From Candidatus Dormiibacterota bacterium (GTDB lineage: Bacteria > Chloroflexota > Dormibacteria > Aeolococcales > Aeolococcaceae): a stretch of 64,000 nucleotides of DNA. Every line of letters starts with the position of its first letter. Position 1 is the first letter of the stretch. The DNA lies in assembly GCA_003153505.1 (NCBI GenBank), contig PLZA01000034.1, forward strand, positions 69,909 through 133,908, in the 5' to 3' direction. Position numbers and translations under genes: made by a program. Under the pieces are notes generated by a model. It did not search any database, was not told the DNA's origin, and saw only the letters and a list, made by a program, of their open reading frames with translations. Positions 25,129 through 34,651 of the stretch are shown here, in pieces.

Positions 25129-25907
25129 AGATTGGCGCCGGCGCCCTGCTGCCGTCTGGCATCACCGCCATCGCGCTGGCCGCATGCGGCGCAACTTCGA
25201 CGAGCGGGCGCTCCGCGTCAGCCGACCCGCTCAATGGATCGATCACCGTGTTCGCGGCCTCGTCGCTGACCTCCGCCTTCAACACTGCCGAGAAAGGGCT
25301 CGAGCTGGATCACCCCGGGTTCACCGCTCAGTACTCCTATGGCAGCTCACAAACGCTGGTGTCCCAGCTCATCAACGGCGCACCTGCCGACGTCATCGCC
25401 ACCGCCAACACCTCCACGATGCAGCAGCTCGTCGCCAAGGGCTTGGTCGACACGCCTCAGGCGTTCTGCAAGAACAAGCTGGAGATCATCGTGGCGCCCG
25501 GCAACCCGAAGGGCATCAAGACGCTGGCCGACCTCGCGGCTCAGGGTCTCTTGGTGGTGCTCGCCGCGCCCGGCGTGCCGGTCGGCGATTACGCGACCAA
25601 GGCGCTCAAGGCAGCCAACGTCACGCTGACGCCCAAATCCCTGCAGCTCGACGACGCGCTGGTGGTGGAACAGGTGGAGTCCGGGAACGCTGATGCGGCA
25701 CTGGTGTTCGTGACCGATGTGGTCGCAGCAGGCAACAAGGTGACCGGCATCCCGATTCCGGATGCACAGAACGTCATCGGTACCTACGAGGTCGCCGTGC
25801 TCAAAGCGAGCGCCAACCAGGGCGCAGCCCAGGCCTTCGTCACCTCGGCCGTATCCGGTGATGTCCAGACCCAATTGCTGGCCGACGGATTTCTGAAGCC
25901 GTCGTGA
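25125..25907 (+). CDS. modA: Molybdate-binding lipoprotein ModA
   Basis: 260 residues. Lipobox LAAC with Cys21. The periplasmic-binding fold has FAASSLTSAFNT at the start (ModA oxyanion loop), YSYGSSQTLVSQL and ADVIATANTSTM, and ALVFVTDV near the C-terminus. It binds molybdate or tungstate outside the membrane for ModBC. Signal and lipobox make it membrane-tethered. Confidence 0.92.
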   Translation: MKIGAGALLPSGITAIALAACGATSTSGRSASADPLNGSITVFAASSLTSAFNTAEKGLELDHPGFTAQYSYGSSQTLVSQLINGAPADVIATANTSTMQQLVAKGLVDTPQAFCKNKLEIIVAPGNPKGIKTLADLAAQGLLVVLAAPGVPVGDYATKALKAANVTLTPKSLQLDDALVVEQVESGNADAALVFVTDVVAAGNKVTGIPIPDAQNVIGTYEVAVLKASANQGAAQAFVTSAVSGDVQTQLLADGFLKPS

Positions 25908-26704
25908 CCCGGGGCGTCACGAGACGCCCCCTCCTCGGTCTCCTGATTCCGGCCGCGGTCGCGGTGCTGTTCATCGCGCTGCCGTTGATCGGACTGCTCC
26001 TGCACGTCGACTGGAGCAACCTCCCGTCGGAGCTGGTGTCGTCGGACGTCCTGACGGCCCTGCGACTTTCCCTCGAGTGCTCGATCATCGCGGTGGCGAT
26101 CTCCCTGGTGATCGGTGTCCCGCTCGCCTATCTGCTCGCGCGCACGTCGCTGCCGGGACGCCGCCTGATCCGCGGGCTGGTGACGCTGCCGCTGGTGCTT
26201 CCGCCCGTCGTCGGCGGGATCGCACTGCAGACGGCGCTGGGCCGGACGACACCGATCGGGACGGTGCTCGATCACTTCGGGATCGTGCTTCCCTTCAGCA
26301 CGGCCGGCGCGGCGATCGCCGAGGCGTTCGTCGGCTTTCCGTTCCTGGTGATCACCGTCGAAGCCGGGCTCCGCCAGCGCGACGACCGCTTCGAGGAGGT
26401 TGCGGCGACCCTCGGCGCCCGCCCGTGGCGGCGCTTCTGGCGAGTCACGATGCCGCTGGCCGCGCCGTCGATCGCGGCGGGCGCCGCGCTCTGCTGGGCC
26501 CGGGCCCTCGGCGAGTTCGGTGCCACGATCACCTTTGCCGGTAGCTTCCCGGGGACAACCGAGACGCTTCCGATCGCCGCGTACACCTCGTTCGAAGGGT
26601 CGGGACAGATCGGGATGGCGATCACGCTCTCGCTGCTGCTGCTCGCGATCTCCATCCTTGTGCTGGTCGTACTGCGCGACCGCTGGCTCGGTGCGCTCCA
26701 GTGA
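25904..26704 (+). CDS. modB: Molybdate ABC transporter permease ModB
   Basis: 266 residues with five to six membrane helices and the ABC permease EAA loop (EEVAATLGARPWRRFWRVTMPLAAPSI). ARALGEFGATITFAGSFPGTTETLPIAAY is the ModB/CysT signature. GTG start overlaps the modA stop by 4 bases. It forms the membrane channel for molybdate import. Confidence 0.93.
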   Translation: MTRGVTRRPLLGLLIPAAVAVLFIALPLIGLLLHVDWSNLPSELVSSDVLTALRLSLECSIIAVAISLVIGVPLAYLLARTSLPGRRLIRGLVTLPLVLPPVVGGIALQTALGRTTPIGTVLDHFGIVLPFSTAGAAIAEAFVGFPFLVITVEAGLRQRDDRFEEVAATLGARPWRRFWRVTMPLAAPSIAAGAALCWARALGEFGATITFAGSFPGTTETLPIAAYTSFEGSGQIGMAITLSLLLLAISILVLVVLRDRWLGALQ

Positions 26705-27753
26705 CGCTGACCGCGCGCATCCGGACGCAGCTCGGGAGCCTCAGTCTCGACTGCAACCTGTCGTTCGACTCGAATGTGACCGTGGCGGTGCTCGGTCCAA
26801 ATGGCGCCGGAAAGACAACCCTGCTCCGCGTCATCGCGGGGCTCGTGCCACTCGACGAGGGCCGCGTCGCCGTGGACGGCGAAGTGTTCGAGGATACGTC
26901 CAGCGGCGCGTGGCTCACCCCTGAGGCACGCAGGGTCGGCTTCGTCTTCCAGGATCACGCGCTCTTCCCCCACCTGAGCGTCCTCGACAACGTCGCCTTC
27001 GGACTGCGTGCCCGCGGCGTCGACCGCAGAACTGCGAACGCCCGGGCTCGGGAGTGGCTCGAGCGTGTTGACCTGGCTGGGTTCGCCGGGTCGCGACCGG
27101 CGGCGCTGAGCGGGGGCCAATCACAGCGAGCAGCGCTCGCGCGCGTCCTGGTGACCGATCCCCGGGCGCTGCTCCTCGACGAGCCGCTTGCGGCGGTCGA
27201 CGCCTCGGGACGTCTCGAGCTCCGCCGCGCTCTCCGCGAACACCTGGCGACGTTTCCCGGGGTGCGACTGGTGGTCACCCACGACCCTCTCGAAGCGGCG
27301 TCGCTCGCCGAACGCGTGGTCGTGCTCGAGGAGGGTCGGGTGACCCAGGAGGGACCGTTCGGCGAGGTGTCGGCGCGGCCGCGCTCGGCCTGGATCGCCC
27401 GCATGGCGGGGCTGAACCTGCTCCGAGGCACGGTGTCCAGCGGCGCGATGCTCCTCGACGACGGGTCCTCGCTCACCGTCGCTACGGATATCGAGGGGAC
27501 GGCGATGGCCACTATTCAGCCACGCGCGGTGGCGCTCTACCGGCAGGCCCCCGAGGGGAGCCCGCGCAACGTCCTGCGCTGCAAGGTCGCCGGTGTCGAT
27601 CCGGAGGGTGACCGCTGGCGCATCCGCCTCGACGGTCCATTCCCGCTGGTCGCCGAGGTGACGCCGGCCGCCGCAGCGCAGCTCCGGCTTGGCGAGGGCG
27701 GCGAGGTTTTCGCCGTGGTCAAGGCGACCGAGGTCGACGTCTACTCCCTCTGA
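26701..27753 (+). CDS. modC: Molybdate ABC transporter ATPase ModC
   Basis: 350 residues. ABC domain (1-230) with Walker A GPNGAGKTT, LSGGQSQR signature, Walker B ALLLDEPLAAVD and switch His in VVTHDPLEA. The C-terminal TOBE domain (about 285-350: RNVLRCKVAGVDPEGDRWRIRL) is the regulatory part of ModC. GTG start overlaps modB by 4 bases. Nearby TOBE domains in the regulator and here match molybdate sensing. Confidence 0.93.
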   Translation: MTLTARIRTQLGSLSLDCNLSFDSNVTVAVLGPNGAGKTTLLRVIAGLVPLDEGRVAVDGEVFEDTSSGAWLTPEARRVGFVFQDHALFPHLSVLDNVAFGLRARGVDRRTANARAREWLERVDLAGFAGSRPAALSGGQSQRAALARVLVTDPRALLLDEPLAAVDASGRLELRRALREHLATFPGVRLVVTHDPLEAASLAERVVVLEEGRVTQEGPFGEVSARPRSAWIARMAGLNLLRGTVSSGAMLLDDGSSLTVATDIEGTAMATIQPRAVALYRQAPEGSPRNVLRCKVAGVDPEGDRWRIRLDGPFPLVAEVTPAAAAQLRLGEGGEVFAVVKATEVDVYSL

Positions 27754-27801
27754 TGGCGCTGCGGCTTGACCGTGATGGCGCGGACTCGTCACGCTGACCC
27801 C

Positions 27802-28695
27802 ATGAATGCAGCGGCCGATGCCACGCAGCCGGCTTCTGTCGATGCGGTGATCGAGCTCCTCGCCGCGCACGACTACCTCTGTGACCGTCGGCTGGCGACG
27901 GCGATCCTCGTGGCGATGCGCATCCATAAGCCGCTGTTCCTCGAGGGGGAGGCGGGAGTCGGCAAGACCGAGGCGGCTCGGGCCCTCGCCGCGGGCCTCG
28001 GCTCCCGCCTCATCCGCCTCCAATGCTACGAGGGCATCGATCTCGCCCATGCGGCATACGAATGGAACTACGCGCGCCAGTTGCTCCACATCCGGCTGGT
28101 CGGCGAGCGCGAGGACAGGGTGAGAACCGAGCAGGACGTCTTCGGTCCGGACTTCCTGTTGCGCCGGCCGCTCCTCGACGCGATCGACAACCACGATGCG
28201 GTCCCTCCTGTGCTCCTCATCGACGAGATCGACCGGTCCGATGAGGAGTTCGAAGCGTTCCTGCTCGAGATCCTTGCGGACTACGCGATCAGCATCCCCG
28301 AGTTGGGCACCATTCGCGCCGAGCATCCGCCGCTGGTGATCCTGACCGGCAATCGCACCCGCGAGGTCCACGACGCACTCAAGCGGCGCTGCCTGTATCA
28401 CTGGATCGACTACCCGGATCTCGAGCGCGAGGTCGCGATCGTTCGCGTCCGTGCGCCGGAGGTTTCCGAGCGGCTCGGCCGTCAGGTCGCCGAGGTGACT
28501 CAGCGACTCCGCGGCCTCGACCTCTATAAAGTGCCAGGAGTGGCAGAAACAGTCGACTGGGCGCGGGCGCTGGCCGCGCTTGGGCACACCGAGGCGACGC
28601 CCGCGGCGTTGCGCGAGACCATGGGGGCTGCGATCAAGCACCAAGAGGATCTCGAGCGGAGCGAGGAGGCGATCGCAGAGAGCGCGCGACGGTGA
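27802..28695 (+). CDS. coxD: CoxD-like MoxR-type AAA+ ATPase
   Basis: 297 residues from ATG 27802; the frame is open a little further upstream to 27766. Walker A GEAGVGKT (49-56), Walker B VLLIDEIDRSD and sensor 1 ILTGNRTRE are intact. CoxD is an AAA+ chaperone needed to insert the sulfide and copper into the Mo site of CO dehydrogenase in Oligotropha. It overlaps coxE by 4 bases and follows modC by 48 bases, linking uptake and maturation in one transcription direction. Confidence 0.85.
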   Translation: MNAAADATQPASVDAVIELLAAHDYLCDRRLATAILVAMRIHKPLFLEGEAGVGKTEAARALAAGLGSRLIRLQCYEGIDLAHAAYEWNYARQLLHIRLVGEREDRVRTEQDVFGPDFLLRRPLLDAIDNHDAVPPVLLIDEIDRSDEEFEAFLLEILADYAISIPELGTIRAEHPPLVILTGNRTREVHDALKRRCLYHWIDYPDLEREVAIVRVRAPEVSERLGRQVAEVTQRLRGLDLYKVPGVAETVDWARALAALGHTEATPAALRETMGAAIKHQEDLERSEEAIAESARR

Positions 28696-29903
28696 TCGGC
28701 ACAGCACCGGACCCCATCGAGAGCGTGACGCTCTTTGCGCGTCTGCTTCGCGACGCAGGGCTGACAACCGGCCCGGAGCGCGTTCGCGATGCGTGTGAGG
28801 CGCTGCTCGCCATCGACCTGGAGCGGCCGGACGAGGTCCGCTACGCGCTTCGCGCCGTGTTCGTGACCCGGCGCGAAGAGGGCGCGGTCTTCGACGCCGC
28901 CTTCGACCTCTTCTTCTCCAGACCCGGAGGCGAAGGCAAGGCAGGTTCGATTCCTGGACGGAGCCGGCCACTGGCGCTCGATCCCAAGCAGGCGCTTGCG
29001 TGGATGAATGCCCTCGGGCTTTCGTCGCCAGGTGTCGCCCGCGAGGTCGAGGGACCTCCGGCGTCGAGCGCCGGCTACAGCGCCGAGGAACTGCTCCGCC
29101 AGCGCGATTTTCGCGAGATGAGCTGGGACGAGCTGGCGTCGGTGCGCCGCCTGCTGCGGCAGTCGCCGTGGCGGGTCGCCGAACGACGGACCCGGCGCCT
29201 CCGTGCCGATCGTCGCGGCACGGTGGAGCTGCGGCGCACGATGCGAGCCGCGGCGCGCCAGGGAGGCGACGCCCATCGCCTCGCCCGCGCGAGCGCACGC
29301 ACCAAGCGCCGACCGATCGTGGTGCTCTGCGACGTCAGCGGATCGATGGACCGGTATTCCCGCCACCTGCTGGTGTTCGCGCACGCGATCGGGCGGCGTG
29401 AGCGCGTCGAGACCTTCGCGTTTTCGACACATCTGACAAGAATCACGCACCTCCTGCGTCACGGTGACATCGATGCGGCGCTCGATCACGTGGCGGCCCA
29501 GGTGCACGACATCGGCGGGGGGACACGCATCGCCGACGCGTTGCACACGTTCCAACGTGACCATGCACGCCGCGTGCTCGGGCATGGCGCGGTCGTCCTG
29601 ATCATCAGCGACGGGTGGGACCGGGGTGACCCGGAGCAGCTCGGTCGCGAGATGGCTCGCCTGCGCAGGAGCTGCCACCGGCTGATCTGGCTCAACCCCC
29701 TGCTCGGGAGCAGCGTCTACCAGCCGGAGACCCGCGGCATGGCTGCCGCGCTCCCGCACTGCGACGACTTCCTGAGCGCGCACAGTGTGGAGGCGCTCGA
29801 CGCCCTCGGGAGGTTGCTCGCTCAGCTGCCTCGACGGGTCAGCCGGTCGTCTCGCGGCGCCGGCGCCGGGCTCGGCGGAAGCGGCGCAGCAGCAGCAGGC
29901 TGA
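28692..29903 (+). CDS. coxE: CoxE-like VWA-domain protein
   Basis: 403 residues from GTG 28692. N-terminal helical region (1-180) with FARLLRDAGLTTGPERV and YALRAVFVTRREE. VWA domain (about 205-395) with an intact metal-site D-x-S-x-S (DVSGSMDRYS) and TRIADAL, then ISDGWDRGD. CoxE partners CoxD in CO dehydrogenase maturation. The Gly/Ala-rich last 20 residues extend over the end of the convergent coxG gene by 65 bases. Confidence 0.85.
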   Translation: MIGTAPDPIESVTLFARLLRDAGLTTGPERVRDACEALLAIDLERPDEVRYALRAVFVTRREEGAVFDAAFDLFFSRPGGEGKAGSIPGRSRPLALDPKQALAWMNALGLSSPGVAREVEGPPASSAGYSAEELLRQRDFREMSWDELASVRRLLRQSPWRVAERRTRRLRADRRGTVELRRTMRAAARQGGDAHRLARASARTKRRPIVVLCDVSGSMDRYSRHLLVFAHAIGRRERVETFAFSTHLTRITHLLRHGDIDAALDHVAAQVHDIGGGTRIADALHTFQRDHARRVLGHGAVVLIISDGWDRGDPEQLGREMARLRRSCHRLIWLNPLLGSSVYQPETRGMAAALPHCDDFLSAHSVEALDALGRLLAQLPRRVSRSSRGAGAGLGGSGAAAAG

Positions 29904-30555
29904 GAAACCCGGCAAACGCCATCGCGATCATCTGCGGCCGCACCTTCATGCGGCTCAGGCGTTCCTTGGCCACAGCCCGTCCGAGCGCAACGGCATCGAG
30001 CGCAGCCGGTTCGGATGTGACAGGTGGCGGCGAGGACGCGGCGGCAGTCGGCGACGATGCACTGCCTGTCGGTGCAATCGCGTCGGCGGACTGCGCCTCG
30101 CCGGGAGGCGGCCCCTCAAGCTTCGACTGAATGCACGTGGCGGCCTGTCCGACCAGGTGGCGCGAGACGTCCTCCATGATGCCCCGGCCGAACTGTGCCA
30201 CCCGGCCGACGACGGTGAAATCGGTCGTCAGGGTGACCGTCGAGCTCTCGCCGTCGGCGGCGACGGCCATGACGGTGGTCGCCTGAGCGCTCCCAGAACC
30301 CGTGGTCTCGCGACCCTCGGCCTCGAGCGTCGCGGTGCGCGTCTCCGCGTCGCGCGAGGTGATTCGTGCGGTGCCGTTGTAGCTCACGGTGACCGGTCCG
30401 ACCTTGATGCGCACCTTGCCTTTGAAGGTATTCGGGTCGACCACCTCGGACAGCTCCGCACCGGGTACGCAGCTCACGACATTGTTGACGTCGAGCAGGA
30501 ATTCGTACACCTGATCGGGGGCTGCCTTGACGGCGAACGAGTTCTCGATTTGCAT
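29839..30555 (-). CDS. coxG: CoxG-like SRPBCC protein with C-terminal membrane anchor
   Basis: 238 residues from ATG 30555. The SRPBCC domain (1-150: MQIENSFAVKAAPDQVYEFLLDVNNV and SYNGTARITSRDAETRTATLEAEG) matches CoxG. An Ala/Pro/Ser linker follows, then a hydrophobic stretch (PQMIAMAFAGFLSLLLL) and a basic tail (RRFRRARRRRRE). In Oligotropha, CoxG helps anchor CO dehydrogenase to the membrane. It is on the minus strand, convergent with coxE and overlapping it by 65 bases. Confidence 0.87.
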   Translation of the reverse strand: MQIENSFAVKAAPDQVYEFLLDVNNVVSCVPGAELSEVVDPNTFKGKVRIKVGPVTVSYNGTARITSRDAETRTATLEAEGRETTGSGSAQATTVMAVAADGESSTVTLTTDFTVVGRVAQFGRGIMEDVSRHLVGQAATCIQSKLEGPPPGEAQSADAIAPTGSASSPTAAASSPPPVTSEPAALDAVALGRAVAKERLSRMKVRPQMIAMAFAGFLSLLLLRRFRRARRRRRETTG

Positions 30556-30626
30556 TCCCGGAATTGTGCATCGCGGGGGTGACCGAAGGCTTGTCGCGTT
30601 CGCCCGCGGAAGTGGATACTCATGGC

Positions 30627-31703
30627 ATGCGAGATCTGCTTCCGACGCTGAATGAATGGAGCGAGGGCGACCCGCTGGTCGCGGTGGCCACGGTGGTCGG
30701 CACATCCGGCTCAACCCCGCGGCCGATGGGCGCGCGCCTCCTCGTGAGTCGCGACGGTCGAATGGCCGGCTCGGTGAGCGGCGGCTGTCTCGAATCGGCG
30801 GTGGTCCTCGAGGCACAGGCGACGATCGCCGGCGATGCTCCGCCTCGCCTGCTCCACTACGGCATCAGTGATGAGATGGGCTGGGCCGTGGGCCTGTCCT
30901 GCGGTGGCGAGGTCGACATCTTCGTCGAGACCCTGGAGAGTGACGGCTCTGATCCCGTGATCGAGGAGGTCCGGCGAGCCATCGAAACCTCGCGGCCAGT
31001 CGCACTCCTCACCGCGCTGGATGGTGAGCATGCGGGCAGCCGAGCCGCCGCGACCGCTGACGGCGGCCTGATCGGCACGCTTGGCGGGTCGTCGACAACC
31101 GCAGACGTCGTTGCAGCCGCACGCCCCCGGATCGCATCCGGGCTTCCCGGTGTCGAGGAGATCGCCGGCATGCGCGTGTTCGTCGATCCAATCGTGCCCT
31201 CGCCGCAGCTGGTGGTGATCGGCGCAGTCCACATCGCGATAGCGCTGACGACCATGGCTCGCGCCGCCGGATTCACCGTCTCGGTGGTCGATCCGCGAAC
31301 GGCCTTCAACAACGCCGAGCGCATCCCGGACGCCGAGCGCCTGGTCACCGCGTGGCCTGATGAAGCGCTGCCGCGCTTCGACCTCGGACCGCGTGACGCG
31401 GCGGTGTGCCTCGCCCACGACCCGAAGTTCGAGGATCCGGCCCTGACCGCCCTGCTCCGCACCGAAACGGGCTACATCGGCGCGATCGGGAGCAGAGGAA
31501 CGCATGCCAAGCGGGTAACCCGGCTCCACGAAGCTGGATTCACCGACTCGGACATCGCGCGCATCCACAGCCCGGTGGGGCTCAACCTCGGGGCTGCGAC
31601 GCCCGAGGAGATCGCCATCGCCATCCTTGCCGAGATCGTGGCGGTGCGCCGCGGCCGCAACGCGGGATCGCTGTCCGCGGTTGCCGCAGCGCCGGCAGGG
31701 TGA
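30627..31703 (+). CDS. XdhC/CoxI family protein, molybdenum enzyme maturation
   Basis: 358 residues from ATG 30627. The N-terminal XdhC/CoxI domain has TSGSTPRPMGARLLVS, SVSGGCLES and GLSCGGEVDIFVE. The C-terminal Rossmann domain (about 200-340) contains LVVIGAVHIAIALTTMARAAGF and GAIGSRGTHAKR. The family binds the molybdenum cofactor and takes part in inserting it, sulfurated, into xanthine-dehydrogenase-type enzymes. A 71-bp gap to coxG holds divergent promoters. It overlaps the next gene by 4 bases. Confidence 0.87.
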   Translation: MRDLLPTLNEWSEGDPLVAVATVVGTSGSTPRPMGARLLVSRDGRMAGSVSGGCLESAVVLEAQATIAGDAPPRLLHYGISDEMGWAVGLSCGGEVDIFVETLESDGSDPVIEEVRRAIETSRPVALLTALDGEHAGSRAAATADGGLIGTLGGSSTTADVVAAARPRIASGLPGVEEIAGMRVFVDPIVPSPQLVVIGAVHIAIALTTMARAAGFTVSVVDPRTAFNNAERIPDAERLVTAWPDEALPRFDLGPRDAAVCLAHDPKFEDPALTALLRTETGYIGAIGSRGTHAKRVTRLHEAGFTDSDIARIHSPVGLNLGAATPEEIAIAILAEIVAVRRGRNAGSLSAVAAAPAG

Positions 31704-32749
31704 GACTGGAAGTCCTCCCCGGCTCCGCGGTCGATGGCCCCTCAGGGCGGTGGGCCGGCGCCGTCCTCTGCCGCGACGTCAGGGACGCCGCCGGCCGCCC
31801 CGCACTCTCCAAAGGTGCCCTGCTCGGTCCCGGTGATGAGCAGGCATTGCGCGAGGCGCACCCGGAGGAACTTCACCTGCTCTGGCTCGACGAGGGGGAC
31901 GTCCGCGAGGACGCGGCGGCTGTCCGCATCGCCGCCGCCGTCGCGGGCCCCGGTACCGCGGCGCGACTCCCGGTGGAGTCTCAGGCCAGACTGGTGGCAG
32001 CGTGGCGCGGCCTCGTCGAGGTGGACGTCCGGGCACTCGCGGCCGTGAACGCCGTCGACGGTGTGACCGTCTTCACCGTTCCCGACGGATTGCATGTCGA
32101 TGCTGGAAGGACGCTGGCGGGCGTCAAGATCACCCCGCTCGCGATCGACGAATGGTCCCTCGAGCAGGCCGAGCGGGCCGCGGGCGCCGCCGCCGGCGCG
32201 ATCCTCAGCGTGCGCCCGTTCCTGCCGCTTCGCGTGGCAGCGATCGTGCGTCAGCGCCTGTCCGACGACGCTCGGGAACGGTTCGAACGGTCGTTGGGGA
32301 TGCGCAGCACATGGTTCGGCGGCACCACCGAGCCGGTTCGCTATGTCGACGAAAGCCCAGGCCAGGTCCGGCAGGCGCTGCTCGACGCAGCCGGGACCGC
32401 CGACATCGTCCTGGCGGTCGGCGTCGCATCGGTCGACCCCCTCGACGTGACCTGGCAGAGCCTCCTCGCTGCCGGGGCCACCTCGGTCAGGCGCGGCCTG
32501 CCGATGCACCCCGGAAGCAGCTACTGGATCGCCGAGCTGCTCGGCCGCCCGGTGATCGGGGTCGCGTCGTGCGGGATGTTCTCCCGCCGCAGCGCCCTCG
32601 ATCTGCTCATCGCCCGGCTGCACGCCGGGCTGGAGCTCGATCCTGCATACCTCGCCTCCCTCGGCCACGGCGGGCTGCTCGGGAAGGAGGCCGCCTGGCG
32701 GATCCCTCCTTACGAGGCCGCCCTCGGCGACGACGCCGACGAGGACTGA
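31700..32749 (+). CDS. MoCF-domain molybdopterin-binding protein of the cox locus
   Basis: 349 residues from GTG 31700. A C-terminal MoCF/MoaB-type molybdopterin-binding domain (about 165-345: AIVRQRL..., TADIVLAVGVASVDPLDVTWQSLLAAGA, LPMHPGSSYWIAELLGRPVIGV) is preceded by an N-terminal domain resembling the companion region of cox-cluster proteins. It likely binds molybdopterin or its adenylate during cofactor assembly. The ribosome site is internal to the XdhC stop overlap. The last 40 bases overlap the convergent amidohydrolase. Confidence 0.7.
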   Translation: MRLEVLPGSAVDGPSGRWAGAVLCRDVRDAAGRPALSKGALLGPGDEQALREAHPEELHLLWLDEGDVREDAAAVRIAAAVAGPGTAARLPVESQARLVAAWRGLVEVDVRALAAVNAVDGVTVFTVPDGLHVDAGRTLAGVKITPLAIDEWSLEQAERAAGAAAGAILSVRPFLPLRVAAIVRQRLSDDARERFERSLGMRSTWFGGTTEPVRYVDESPGQVRQALLDAAGTADIVLAVGVASVDPLDVTWQSLLAAGATSVRRGLPMHPGSSYWIAELLGRPVIGVASCGMFSRRSALDLLIARLHAGLELDPAYLASLGHGGLLGKEAAWRIPPYEAALGDDADED

Positions 32750-33999
32750 ACCGCCACCGCCTCGCCCCGGAAGTCATAGGCAACGGCGCCGTCCTTGATC
32801 ACCAGCCGGATGTGACGCGGGTCCGCGAGGCTGTCGATGTCGGCAAGCGGATCACCGCTCACTGCGACGACGTCGGCAATCTTTCCGGGTTGGAGTGAGC
32901 CCAGGTCCGCCCGCCGGAGGAGCTCCGCAGGGACTCGCGTCGAGGCGACGATCGCCTCCATCGGGCTCATGCCACAGCGAACCATCTGCCCGAGCTCGCG
33001 AAGGTTCGTCCCGTGCGGACCGATCGCCGAATCGGTTCCCATTGCCACCTTGACGCCGGCGGCAATCGCGGCCGACACCGCGACGCGGTGGAGTCCTCCG
33101 ATTCGTTCGGCCTTCTCGACCATCTCTGCCGGCAGCCCGCCCCCGCCCCCTTTTGCGCCATCGATGACATCGCCGGGTGCCACGAGTGTCGGCACCAGGT
33201 ATGCGCCCCGCTCTTTCATGAGCGCGATGCTCTCCTCATCGAGCAGGCACCCGTGCTCGATGGTCGCGACCCCGGCCATGAGCGCGTTGCGGATCCCGCT
33301 GGGGGACATCGCATGCGCCATCACGCGCTTGCCGACGACCGCAGCCTCCTCGACCGCGACCCGGATCTCCTCGACCGAGAATTGCGCGTGGTCCGGGAGG
33401 TCGCCCGGGCTGAGCACGCCGCCGCTGGTGCACAGCTTGATCCAGTCGGCGCCCGCATGGAGCACCTCGCGCACCTTGCGCCGCATCGCATCGACACCGT
33501 CGACGACGCCGTGGGGAACGTCGACGTTCATGGTGATGCCGACGCGCGCCCCGCACGGCATGAGATCGTCGCCATGACCGCCCGTCTGACTCAGCAGGCT
33601 GATGGCGAGCTCCATTCGCGGCGCCGGGAAGTGCCCTGCCTCGGCCGCAAGCCGGACGCCGATCGGAGTGTGGCCGGCGTCGCGCACCGTGGTCACGCCG
33701 GCGGCAAGGGTTCGGGCGCAATTGGGGACCGAGTTGAGCAGCGCCAGCGACGGAGGGGTCATGAGGATGCGCACCAGATTGGTGCCCGACGAAGCCAGGT
33801 GGACGTGCATGTCCATGAAGCCGGGCAGCAGCGTGAGGTCGTTGTCCTCGAGCACCCGGGCGCCGGCAGGAATCGTGAGCGATGCACGCGCCCCGGCGGC
33901 GCTGATCCGCCCGTCCTCGATCACCACCGCAGCGCGTTCGATCGGATCGCGCCCCGTCCCATCGATGAGTCGCTCGGCGACGATGGCGAGAGCTGGCAA
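32710..33999 (-). CDS. Metal-dependent amidohydrolase
   Basis: 429 residues from a TTG start at 33999, chosen for its GGAGG site 8 bases upstream; the frame is open further, but that would overlap the mocA end. The TIM-barrel amidohydrolase signatures are all present: LLPGFMDMHVHL (H-x-H), DWIKLCTSGGV (Lys), HAMSP and ATIEHGCL (two His), GTDSAIGPHGTN (Asp). It resembles imidazolonepropionase-like/Xaa-Pro dipeptidase amidohydrolases. It is the last gene on the coxMSL strand and convergent with the MoCF protein. Its link to CO oxidation is unclear. Confidence 0.87.
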   Translation of the reverse strand: MPALAIVAERLIDGTGRDPIERAAVVIEDGRISAAGARASLTIPAGARVLEDNDLTLLPGFMDMHVHLASSGTNLVRILMTPPSLALLNSVPNCARTLAAGVTTVRDAGHTPIGVRLAAEAGHFPAPRMELAISLLSQTGGHGDDLMPCGARVGITMNVDVPHGVVDGVDAMRRKVREVLHAGADWIKLCTSGGVLSPGDLPDHAQFSVEEIRVAVEEAAVVGKRVMAHAMSPSGIRNALMAGVATIEHGCLLDEESIALMKERGAYLVPTLVAPGDVIDGAKGGGGGLPAEMVEKAERIGGLHRVAVSAAIAAGVKVAMGTDSAIGPHGTNLRELGQMVRCGMSPMEAIVASTRVPAELLRRADLGSLQPGKIADVVAVSGDPLADIDSLADPRHIRLVIKDGAVAYDFRGEAVAVQSSSASSPRAAS

Positions 34000-34048
34000 C
34001 GCACCTACCTCCGGATCGCGAACTGAACCGCCCGAGGCTACCAGAGCA

Positions 34049-34651
34049 TCAGGAGGGGTCAGCGGCGAGCCGCTCGAAGTCCTCGCGCGTGTCGATGTCG
34101 ACGGGATGGCCACCGGGCCTCTCGGCGGCGACCGCCGCGACCAGCTCTGGGTGGGCCCTCACCAGCGCGCGGCAGCCGACATCTCCCTCGAGAGCGTTGA
34201 TGTCGCCCCAGAGCTCACGAGCCAGAACAACCGGTGGGTGGAGCAGCCCGTCGAAGCTGAGCGCCGCCGCGGGCAGCCCCGAAGCCGCCTGGGTCTCGAG
34301 CAGGCGGTCGACGACCTCGGGGCTGATGTCGGGCTGATCCCCCAGGATGACGACGGCCCGAGCCACGTCGGTCCCGAGGCTGGCGATCCCGGCCTGCAGG
34401 GATGTGCTCATTCCCTCAGCGAACGCTGGATTGAGGACGACGCGGGCACGCCCCAACCGGACGGATCGGCGGATCGCATCGGCGTGGGCACCGAGGACGA
34501 GCACCACCTCGTCCAGCTGCGAGTCGCAAGCCGCGGCAAGCGCCGCTTCAAGGAGCGGCCTGCCGTGCACGGCGAGCAGCTGCTTCGGCTCGCCCATGCG
34601 TCGCGAAGCCCCCGCCGCGAGGATGACCCCCGCAGACCTCGAGGCGGCCAC
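34049..34651 (-). CDS. mocA: MocA-type molybdenum cofactor cytidylyltransferase
   Basis: 200 residues. Nucleotidyltransferase fold with the P-loop-like ILAAGASRRMGEPKQLL, VLGAHAD, GMSTSLQAGIA, ILGDQPD and the C-terminal HPVDIDTREDFERL. MocA joins CTP to molybdopterin to make MCD, the cofactor form that CO dehydrogenase and xanthine-dehydrogenase-type enzymes carry. It immediately follows the XdhC-YHS gene. Confidence 0.87.
   Translation of the reverse strand: MAASRSAGVILAAGASRRMGEPKQLLAVHGRPLLEAALAAACDSQLDEVVLVLGAHADAIRRSVRLGRARVVLNPAFAEGMSTSLQAGIASLGTDVARAVVILGDQPDISPEVVDRLLETQAASGLPAAALSFDGLLHPPVVLARELWGDINALEGDVGCRALVRAHPELVAAVAAERPGGHPVDIDTREDFERLAADPS

Noticed and set aside
27121..29298. 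A 725-codon open frame on the minus strand across modC, coxD and coxE
   Set aside because: It is the opposite strand of three well-recognised genes, has arginine/proline-rich sequence without any domain, and arises from high GC content.
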